The position numbers and the translations under genes are program-made. Below, in pieces: positions 42,922 through 50,353 of a DNA stretch of 64,000 nucleotides (its first letter is position 1; each line of letters begins with the position of its first letter). The notes under the pieces are model-generated. The model was not told where the DNA came from. It did no database searches and saw nothing but the letters and a program-made list of their open reading frames with translations. The stretch comes from Pseudomonas sp. Q1-7 (lineage in GTDB: Bacteria; Pseudomonadota; Gammaproteobacteria; Pseudomonadales; Pseudomonadaceae): the NCBI RefSeq assembly GCF_028010285.1, contig NZ_CP116304.1, positions 2,372,501 to 2,436,500 of the forward strand, given 5' to 3'.

Positions 42922-45099
42922 ATGTCGGATCGCTTCGAACTTTTCCTCACCTGCCCGAAGAGCCTGGAGGGCCTGCTGGCCGAGGAGGCCGCGCAGCTCG
43001 GCCTGCAGGACGTGCGCGAGCAGGTTGCCGCGGTACGTGGTCAGGGCGACCTGGAAACGGCCTACCGGCTCTGCCTCTGGTCTCGCCTGGCCAACCGCGT
43101 GCTGCTGGTGCTCAAGCGTTTCCCGGTGCAGAACGCCGAGGAGCTCTACCAGGGTGTGCTGGCGGTGGACTGGCATGACCACCTGCTGCCTGGCGGCAGC
43201 CTGGCGGTGGAGTTCAGCGGCCATGGCTCGGGCATCGACAACACGCATTTCGGTGCGCTCAAGGTGAAGGACGCGGTGGTGGACAAGCTGCGTGGTGCCG
43301 ACGGCGTGCGTCCTTCCGTGGACAAGGTCAATCCCGACCTGCGCATCCACCTGCGCCTGGAGAAGGGCGAGGCGATCCTTTCCCTCGACCTCGCCGGCCA
43401 CAGCCTGCACCAACGTGGCTACCGCCTGCAGCAAGGCGCCGCACCGCTGAAGGAGAACCTCGCCGCCGCCATCCTGATCCGCGCCGGCTGGCCGCGCATT
43501 GCCGCCGCCGGCGGGGCGCTGGCCGACCCCATGTGCGGCGTCGGCACCTTCCTGGTGGAGGCGGCGATGATGGCGACCGATATGGCGCCCAACCTCAAGC
43601 GCGAGCGCTGGGGCTTTTCCAACTGGCTGGGCCACGTGCCGGCGCTGTGGAAGAAGCTTCACGAAGAGGCGCGCGCCCGTGCCGAGGCCGGCCTGGCCCG
43701 GCCGCCGCTGTGGATTCGCGGCTACGAGGCGGACCCGCGCCTGATCCAGCCCGGCCGCAACAACATCGAGCGCGCCGGCCTGGGCGACTGGGTGAAGATC
43801 TATCAGGGCGAACTGGCCACCTTCGAGCCGCGTCCGGACCAGAATCAGAAAGGCCTGGTGGTCAGCAACCCACCCTACGGTGAGCGCCTGGGCGACGAAG
43901 CCAGCCTGCTCTACCTCTACCAGAACCTCGGCGAGCGCCTGCGCCAGGCCTGCCTCGGCTGGGAGGCGGCGGTCTTCACCGGTGCGCCCGAGCTGGGCAA
44001 GCGCATGGGCATCCGCAGCCACAAGCAGTACGCCTTCTGGAACGGCGCCCTGGCCTGCAAGCTGCTGTTGCTCAAGGTGCTGCCGGAGCAGTTCGTCACC
44101 GGCGAGCGACGCCCCGCTGGCGAGGTCGATCAAGCCGCGCCGCGCATCGAGCCGGCACGCCTTTCCGAAGGCGGGCAGATGTTCGCCAACCGCCTGCAGA
44201 AGAACCTCAAGCAGCTGGGCAAGTGGGCGCGCAAGGAGAACATCCAGTGCTATCGCCTGTATGACGCCGACATGCCCGAGTACGCACTGGCCGTCGACCT
44301 CTATGGCGACTGGGTGCATGTGCAGGAATACGCGCCGCCCCGTTCCATCGATCCAGAGAAGGCCCAGGCGCGCCTGCTCGACGCCCTGGCGGCGATTCCC
44401 CAGGCGCTGGACGTGAACCCGGCGAAGGTGGTGGTCAAGCGCCGCGAGCGCCAGAGCGGCACCCGCCAGTACGAGCGCCAGGGCGCCGAAGGGCGCTTCA
44501 TGGAAGTGAGCGAAGGCGGCGTGAAGCTGCTGGTGAACCTCACCGACTATCTGGACACCGGTCTGTTCCTCGACCACCGGCCGATGCGCCTGCGCATCCA
44601 GCGCGAGGCCGCCGGCAAGCGCTTCCTCAATCTCTTCTGCTACACCGCCACCGCCAGTGTCCATGCGGCGAAGGGCGGCGCGCGCAGCACCACCAGCGTC
44701 GACCTGTCGAAGACCTACCTGGACTGGGCGCGGCGCAACCTGTCGCTCAACGGCTTTTCCGACAAGCACCGGCTGCAGCAGGGCGACGTGATGGCCTGGC
44801 TGGCGGAGGACCGTGGCGAGTACGACCTGATCTTCATCGACCCGCCGACTTTCTCCAACTCCAAGCGCATGGAAGGGGTGTTCGACGTGCAGCGCGACCA
44901 CGTCCAACTGCTCGACCTGGCCATGGCGCGCCTGGCGCCGGGTGGGGTGCTGTACTTCTCCAACAACTTCCGCAAGTTCCAGCTGGATGAAAGCCTGGCG
45001 GCCCGCTATGCGGTGAGCGAGATCAGTGCCGAGACCCTGGCCCCGGACTTCGCCCGCAACTCGAAGATTCATCGCGCCTGGCGTCTGACCACCCGCTGA
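42922..45099 (+). CDS. rlmL: Bifunctional 23S rRNA methyltransferase RlmKL
   Basis: 725 residues. The N-terminal RlmL half (THUMP domain ~45-155, then a Rossmann methyltransferase with SNPPYGERLG) makes m2G2445. The C-terminal RlmK half (FLDHRPMRLRI; FLNLFCYTATASVHAAKGGA; FIDPPTFSNSKRM) makes m7G2069. Both catalytic signatures are intact. I chose ATG 42922 (MSDRFELFLTCPK) over an upstream in-frame start at 42790. Divergent from rmf. Confidence 0.95.
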   Translation: MSDRFELFLTCPKSLEGLLAEEAAQLGLQDVREQVAAVRGQGDLETAYRLCLWSRLANRVLLVLKRFPVQNAEELYQGVLAVDWHDHLLPGGSLAVEFSGHGSGIDNTHFGALKVKDAVVDKLRGADGVRPSVDKVNPDLRIHLRLEKGEAILSLDLAGHSLHQRGYRLQQGAAPLKENLAAAILIRAGWPRIAAAGGALADPMCGVGTFLVEAAMMATDMAPNLKRERWGFSNWLGHVPALWKKLHEEARARAEAGLARPPLWIRGYEADPRLIQPGRNNIERAGLGDWVKIYQGELATFEPRPDQNQKGLVVSNPPYGERLGDEASLLYLYQNLGERLRQACLGWEAAVFTGAPELGKRMGIRSHKQYAFWNGALACKLLLLKVLPEQFVTGERRPAGEVDQAAPRIEPARLSEGGQMFANRLQKNLKQLGKWARKENIQCYRLYDADMPEYALAVDLYGDWVHVQEYAPPRSIDPEKAQARLLDALAAIPQALDVNPAKVVVKRRERQSGTRQYERQGAEGRFMEVSEGGVKLLVNLTDYLDTGLFLDHRPMRLRIQREAAGKRFLNLFCYTATASVHAAKGGARSTTSVDLSKTYLDWARRNLSLNGFSDKHRLQQGDVMAWLAEDRGEYDLIFIDPPTFSNSKRMEGVFDVQRDHVQLLDLAMARLAPGGVLYFSNNFRKFQLDESLAARYAVSEISAETLAPDFARNSKIHRAWRLTTR

Positions 45100-45274
45100 G
45101 GCGCGTTCGCGCCACGCTCCCCACTTTCCTGCCGGCACGTCGGCGGCTCCGGCCGTCCGACGTTTGCCAGGGGCGGTCGGCCACCTGTGCCCCTTCCTAG
45201 GCAAAGTGCCACTAGCCTGACTATGTTGATGCTCACAGGGACGGTATTTCCACACCCCGATTCGAGAAGTGAGC

Positions 45275-48052
45275 ATGCAGTCGCTTACGAAGGAAACACT
45301 GAACCTGTCGGCATTGCTGTCCGGCCGCCCGCTGGTTTGGCTGGTTTGTTTGCTGGTTGTCTTCGGCGGTGCGGCGTTGACCCTGCTGCTCAGTCAGGCG
45401 GTACGCAGCGCGGAGGAAATCCAGCTGCGCGAGCGTTTCAGCCTGGCCGCCAATGAGCGCATCAGCCGCATCCAGGAGCGACTGGACGCTCAACTTCGCG
45501 AGCTGGACGCGGTCCAGCGCTTCTTCAGCAACTCCCATGAGGTCACCCTCGGCGAATTCCAGGGTTTCGTCGGTCCGTTGCTGGGCGACACCCTGGTCTA
45601 TTCCTGGGTGCCGCGCGTAGCCGGAAAGGAGCGGCAGAAATTCGAGGCCCGCGCCCGTGCCGAAGGCATGGCGGGATTCGCGATTCGCGACCTGAAGGGT
45701 GACAGCCTGGTACCCAGCCCACCTCGGGACGAATATTTCCCCGTCTACTACAGCGTCACCTCGCGCATCGACGAAGTCCCCCTGGGAATGGACCTGAATT
45801 CCAATCCGCCACGCCGCGCAGCCATCGCCAAGGCGCGGCGGACTCACGGCGTCACCGTCACCGAGCGGTTGCGGGTGATCGGGGTGACGGAGCGCGAGGC
45901 CAGCGGTGTGGCAATCATGGCGCCGGTCTACGCGGGCCACCTGGCGGACGATGCCCACCTGCGTGGCTTCCTGGTGTCGGTGTTCAGCCTGAACCTGGAA
46001 ATGGAGGCGGCCATCGCGCCGCATGGCCTGGAAAGCCTGGTGATGCGCGTCAGCGATGTCAGCCTGGATAGCCGCGAACAACTGATCTACCAGAGCGCCG
46101 AAACACCGCAGAGCGACCTGCGGCAGAGCCGCGTGGTGCCATTCGGGGACCGTCAGTACTTGCTGGAAGTGGTGCCGAGCGCAGCCTTCCTCGAAGGGCC
46201 GCCGTTGTCCACGGCCAACCTGGTGGCCATCAGCGGCCTGGCCTTCACCCTGCTGCTGGCCGGTTACCTGATGCTGATGCTCAACCAGCGGCAGAACGCC
46301 CTGGCCCTGGTGGCCGAGCGCACGGCGGCGCTGCGCGACCGTGAGGTCCAGTTGAAACTCAGTGAAGAACGCTGGAGCTTCGCCCTGGACGGTGCCGGGC
46401 ATGGGGTCTGGGACTGGGAGCCGCAGAGCGGGCGGATGTTCCTGTCGCGGGGCTGGAAGACCATGCTCGGTTACGCGGAGGACGAGCTCGGCGACAGCCC
46501 GGAAACCCGCTGTCGGCTGATCCATCCGCAGGACCAGGCGCTGGCCCGCGCCGAGCTGGAGCGTCACTTGCGCGGATCCAGCGCCGTCTACCAGAGCCAG
46601 CACCGCATGCTGCACAAGGATGGCCGCTGGGTCTGGGTGCTGGATCGCGGCAAGCTGGTGGAGCGGGACGCCGACGGCCTGCCGCTGAGGATGATCGGCA
46701 CTCAGACGGACATCAGCTCCAACAAGGCGGTGGAACTGCAATTGGCCATGGCCCACGGTCAGTTGCGCGGCCTGCTGAATGCCGCCACCCAGGTCGCCAT
46801 CATCAGCACCGACCTGCACGGGGCGATTCTTCAGTTCAATGTCGGCGCCGAGCGCATGTTCGGTTACCGCGCCCTGGAAATGATCGGCCGGCATCCCCTG
46901 GTGCTGCACCTGGAGGACGAAGTGGAGGCGCGCTGCCGGGAGCTCGGGCGGCAGCTCGGCAAGCGGATTCCCGACTACCAGGCCTATGTCGAGGAGGTCA
47001 CTGCCGGCGACCGCTACGACGAACACGAGTGGACCTTCCAGCGCCGCGACGGCAGCCGGCTCATCGGCAGCCTGATTCTCACGGGCGTGCGTGACGAACG
47101 CGAGGTGCTGGTGGGGTATCTCGGCGTGGCCATCGACATCACCGAGCGTAAGCACGTGCAGCAGGCACTGGAAGCGCGGGATCGCCTGCTGGAAAAACTC
47201 AGTGCGCGGGTGCCCGGCGTGCTTTACCAGTTCCGTATGGCGCCGGACGGGCACTTCAGCTTCCCCTACACCAGCGCCGGCATCGTCGAGGTTTTCGAAG
47301 TGACGCCGGATGCGGTTCGGGATGACGCACTGAGCTTGCTGGAGCGCGTCCATCCCGATGACCTGGAGCGGGTGCAGGCCTCGATCCGCCGCTCCGCCGA
47401 GGCGCTCACGCCCTGGCGCGAGGACTTCCGCGTACTGCTTCCGCGCCAGGGTCTGCGCTGGCTGCGGGGTGAGTCGGTGCCCGAGCGTAGCGAGGATGGC
47501 ACCCTGCTCTGGCATGGCTACATCACCGATATCACCGGGCTCAAGCTGGTGGAGCAGGAGTTGCGCGCGCTGTCGATCACCGATGCCCTGACCGGCGTCT
47601 ACAACCGGCGTTACTTCCAGGAGCGCCTGGAGCTGGAAATCGCCCGCGCCGAGCGGCGCGAGGGGCCTCTGGCGCTGGTGATGCTCGATGTCGACCACTT
47701 CAAGCAGATCAACGACTGCCATGGCCACGAGGCCGGCGACCGGGTGCTCAAGACCCTGTGCGCGCGGGTTGGCGAGCGGCTGCGGCGAATCGACGTGCTG
47801 TGTCGGCTGGGCGGCGAGGAGTTCGTGGTGCTTTGTCCGGATACCAATGTCGACCAGGCCTTTCAGGTGGCACAGGCGCTATGGCAGGCGCTGGCCCGGG
47901 AGCAGGTGCCGGGGGTGGGGCGGGTAACGGCCAGCTTCGGCTGCGCCGACTGGCGCGAAGGGGAGAGCGCCGATGACCTGTTGCGGCGAGTGGATGCCGC
48001 CGTGTACGCGGCCAAGCAGGCCGGGCGTAATCAGATCCGTATCGCCGACTGA
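45275..48052 (+). CDS. Membrane diguanylate cyclase: CHASE, PAS repeats, GGDEF
   Basis: 925 residues from ATG 45275 (a GTG six bases upstream is also possible). TM1 at ~19-40, a periplasmic CHASE domain (~50-240; FVGPLLGDTLVYSWVPRV), TM2 at ~316-338, three PAS/PAC units (~350-750) and a GGDEF domain. Active-site GGEEF is at 846-850, with an intact RxxD inhibitory site at 837-840, so it should make c-di-GMP and be product-inhibited. No EAL domain. From memory, rlmL and dacB adjoin in P. aeruginosa, so this gene is an insertion in that order. Confidence 0.93.
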   Translation: MQSLTKETLNLSALLSGRPLVWLVCLLVVFGGAALTLLLSQAVRSAEEIQLRERFSLAANERISRIQERLDAQLRELDAVQRFFSNSHEVTLGEFQGFVGPLLGDTLVYSWVPRVAGKERQKFEARARAEGMAGFAIRDLKGDSLVPSPPRDEYFPVYYSVTSRIDEVPLGMDLNSNPPRRAAIAKARRTHGVTVTERLRVIGVTEREASGVAIMAPVYAGHLADDAHLRGFLVSVFSLNLEMEAAIAPHGLESLVMRVSDVSLDSREQLIYQSAETPQSDLRQSRVVPFGDRQYLLEVVPSAAFLEGPPLSTANLVAISGLAFTLLLAGYLMLMLNQRQNALALVAERTAALRDREVQLKLSEERWSFALDGAGHGVWDWEPQSGRMFLSRGWKTMLGYAEDELGDSPETRCRLIHPQDQALARAELERHLRGSSAVYQSQHRMLHKDGRWVWVLDRGKLVERDADGLPLRMIGTQTDISSNKAVELQLAMAHGQLRGLLNAATQVAIISTDLHGAILQFNVGAERMFGYRALEMIGRHPLVLHLEDEVEARCRELGRQLGKRIPDYQAYVEEVTAGDRYDEHEWTFQRRDGSRLIGSLILTGVRDEREVLVGYLGVAIDITERKHVQQALEARDRLLEKLSARVPGVLYQFRMAPDGHFSFPYTSAGIVEVFEVTPDAVRDDALSLLERVHPDDLERVQASIRRSAEALTPWREDFRVLLPRQGLRWLRGESVPERSEDGTLLWHGYITDITGLKLVEQELRALSITDALTGVYNRRYFQERLELEIARAERREGPLALVMLDVDHFKQINDCHGHEAGDRVLKTLCARVGERLRRIDVLCRLGGEEFVVLCPDTNVDQAFQVAQALWQALAREQVPGVGRVTASFGCADWREGESADDLLRRVDAAVYAAKQAGRNQIRIAD

Positions 48053-48067
48053 TGGGGGCGACTTTTC

Positions 48068-48109
48068 CTGTGGGAGCGAATGGGTTCGCGAAGGGCTGCA
48101 TGGCAGCCC
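48068..48109. repeat. REP-like element
   Basis: CTGTGGGAGCGAATGGGTTC, GCGAA, then hairpin GGGCTGC-AT-GGCAGCCC. Matches the common Pseudomonas REP consensus (TGTGGGAGCGAA...TTCGCGAA). Lies between the convergent GGDEF and dacB genes. Confidence 0.65.
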
Positions 48110-48149
48110 TATTCGGCTCTCCAAGGGAGCCAGGCGGTGGCCGGAGCGG

Positions 48150-49607
48150 TCAGCGGCTGCCGACCATGCTCTTGGGCTGACGGTAGAGGTCCACCAGTAC
48201 CTGGTCGAGGATCGCCGAGGCACCCCAGGGACGCGCATCGTTGAGGATGGCGACCACCGCCCAGGTGTTGCCGTTGCTGTCGCGACTGAAACCGGCGATG
48301 GCGCGGACGGTGTTCAGGGTTCCGGTCTTGATATGAGCTTCGCCTTCCAGGTTGGTGCGGCGCAGGCGCTTGCGCATGGTGCCGTCCATCGCCACCAGCG
48401 GCAGCGAGGAAATGAACTCGGCGGCGTACGGACTCTGCCAGGCGGCCTGGAGGATGGTGGCCATCTCACGAGCGCTCACCCGCTCGTTGCGCGACAGGCC
48501 GGAACCGTTCTCCATCACCAGGTGCGGCGCGGTGATGCCTTTCTTGGCCAGCCAGTTGCGGATCACCCGCTGCGCGGCCTTGGCGTCGTCGCCATCGGCG
48601 TCGGTGCGGTAGCGCGCGCCGATGCTGAGGAACACCTGCCGGGCCATGGTGTTGTTGCTGTATTTGTTGATGTCGCGGATGACTTCCACCAGGTCCGGCG
48701 AGAAGGCGCGTGCCAGCAGCTTGGCGCTCTTGGGCACGTCACCCAGGCGGTCCTTGCCGTCGATGCTGCCGCCCAGTTCTTTCCAGAACGCGCGCACTGC
48801 GCCGGCGGCGTAGCCAGGATGGTCGAGCAACGACATGTAGGTCTGCGCGCTGCAGCCTTCCGGCAGCCTGCCACTGGCGATCAGCGTGGTGCCGTCGAAC
48901 TGGGTCACCGGGTTGTAGCGCACGTCGGGCCAGGAGGGGCACTTGGCGGCCTTGGTCACCTGCACCTTGTTGTCGATGCGGATGCTTTCGATCGGCGGCT
49001 CCATGGCCAGGTTGACCCTGCCGCCTTCGGCGCGGGCGATCAGGCGCACGGCCTTGAGGTTGACCAGCAGCGAGTCAGGGCCAACCAGGAAGGGTTTGTT
49101 GTCGTCGCCGCCGTCGTCGTTGAAGGCGGGCAACTGCGGGTGGATGAAATAGCTGCGGTCCAGCACCAGGTCGCCGGTGACCTGGCGCACGCCGTTGGTG
49201 CGCAGGTCGCGCATCATCAGCCAAAGCTTTTCCATGTTCAGCTTGGGGTCGCCGCCGCCCTTGAGGTAGAGGTTGCCGTTGAGCACGCCGTTCTTCAGCG
49301 TGCCATCGGTATAGAACTCGGTCTTCCACTGATAGGTCGGGCCGAGCAGCTCCAGCGCGGCGTAGGTGGTGATCAGCTTCATGGTGGACGCCGGGTTCAC
49401 CGACACGTCGGCGTTGACCAGCGTCTGGGCGCCCGGGCCGGTCAGCGGCAGGGTCACCAGGGACAGCGAGTTGGCGGAAATCTTGTTGGCGGCCAGGGCC
49501 TTCTGCACCTTGGCCGGCAGGCTGGTGTTGACCTGCGAGGCATGCAGCGGCAGCGCGCAGGGCAGGATCAGGGCGGCCAGGGCGAGGCTGCGAACGGACT
49601 TGAACAT
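48150..49607 (-). CDS. dacB: D-alanyl-D-alanine carboxypeptidase/endopeptidase (PBP4, DacB)
   Basis: 485 residues with a signal peptide (LALAALILPCALPLHA), periplasmic. Serine penicillin-recognising motifs: S74-T-M-K77 (NPASTMK), SNN in KYSNNTMAR, and KTG in HIKTGTLNT. Trims and cleaves peptidoglycan cross-links; in P. aeruginosa loss of dacB derepresses AmpC beta-lactamase. Start at 49607 (MFKSVRSLAL) with AGGAGGG upstream; longer in-frame starts run into the promoter region. Confidence 0.95.
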   Translation of the reverse strand: MFKSVRSLALAALILPCALPLHASQVNTSLPAKVQKALAANKISANSLSLVTLPLTGPGAQTLVNADVSVNPASTMKLITTYAALELLGPTYQWKTEFYTDGTLKNGVLNGNLYLKGGGDPKLNMEKLWLMMRDLRTNGVRQVTGDLVLDRSYFIHPQLPAFNDDGGDDNKPFLVGPDSLLVNLKAVRLIARAEGGRVNLAMEPPIESIRIDNKVQVTKAAKCPSWPDVRYNPVTQFDGTTLIASGRLPEGCSAQTYMSLLDHPGYAAGAVRAFWKELGGSIDGKDRLGDVPKSAKLLARAFSPDLVEVIRDINKYSNNTMARQVFLSIGARYRTDADGDDAKAAQRVIRNWLAKKGITAPHLVMENGSGLSRNERVSAREMATILQAAWQSPYAAEFISSLPLVAMDGTMRKRLRRTNLEGEAHIKTGTLNTVRAIAGFSRDSNGNTWAVVAILNDARPWGASAILDQVLVDLYRQPKSMVGSR

Positions 49608-49829
49608 CAGGACTGGCCCTCCTGGCGAGGGCGGGTGACGAAAACGAATGACATGGCGACGGTTCCCACGGGGTTCGGGAAATCGGCGCATTATGCCGCA
49701 ACCCTTGGCCGACTGTGCGAGTTCGCGGCTCATTTCGTCCGCCCGGATGGCCGGGGCGCGCGGTTGACGGGCAAGTTGCCGCGGAAGCTGCTAGAGTGCC
49801 GCCCGTCATTTATTCCGAGGAACTGCCTG

Positions 49830-50171
49830 ATGGCTACCAACCGCTCCCGCCGCCTGCGCAAGAAGCTTTGCGTCGATGAATTCCAGGAACTGGGTTTCGA
49901 ACTCACCCTCAACTACAAGGAGGGTCTGGAGTCGGAAGCGGTTTCGGCGTTCTTCGAGCGCTTCATCGATGAAGCTGTTGAAGGCAGCGGCCTGGGCTTC
50001 ATCGGTGCCGAGGACTACGGTTTCGTCTGCCTCGGCAAGCGGGGTTCGGTCAGCGCGGAGCAGCGCGCCCAGGTCGAGGCCTGGCTGCAGAAGGGCCATG
50101 CCGAGCTGGCCGGCTTCACCGTCAGCCCGCTGATCGACGTGTGGTACCCGGAGAATCCCGTCAACGCGTGA
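49830..50171 (+). CDS. yggL: YggL family 50S ribosome-binding protein (DUF469)
   Basis: 113 residues: RSRRLRKKLCVDEFQELGFE, then a compact alpha/beta domain (IDEAVEGSGLGFIG; WLQKGHAELAGFTVSPLIDV) typical of YggL, which binds the 50S subunit. ATG 49830 with CGAGG upstream. Divergent from dacB; followed by an unusually long hairpin. Confidence 0.92.
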   Translation: MATNRSRRLRKKLCVDEFQELGFELTLNYKEGLESEAVSAFFERFIDEAVEGSGLGFIGAEDYGFVCLGKRGSVSAEQRAQVEAWLQKGHAELAGFTVSPLIDVWYPENPVNA

Positions 50172-50178
50172 CGGCACC

Positions 50179-50220
50179 GGAAATGAAGAAGGGCGCCCTG
50201 GGGCGCCCTTCTTCATTTCC
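50179..50220. terminator. Long perfect hairpin after yggL
   Basis: Arms 50179-50198 (GGAAATGAAGAAGGGCGCCC) and 50201-50220 are perfect 20-bp complements with a 2-nt spacer. The inner GGGCGCCC is itself palindromic. T-rich on both outer flanks, so it may act in both directions, ending yggL and the HD-GYP gene. Confidence 0.75.
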
Positions 50221-50353
50221 GAATCCTGCCTTTCAGCTCTCCATGGGAAGGCATCGCGGCGCACCCGGGTCCAGGCACCTGGTCGGTATCAGGTGACGTG
50301 CGGCCTGTCCGGCGCGGCAACCGCCAACGCAGACATGGCCGACGAATCCCGCC

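Noticed and set aside
42735-42950. 71-codon minus-strand frame upstream of rlmKL
   Set aside because: Overlaps the rlmKL start and likely promoter; no ribosome-binding site or similarity.
42862-45276. 804-codon minus-strand frame opposite rlmKL
   Set aside because: Shadow of a conserved bifunctional methyltransferase.
47973-49829. Long plus-strand extension upstream of yggL across dacB
   Set aside because: The frame runs antisense through dacB; only the part from ATG 49830 matches YggL.
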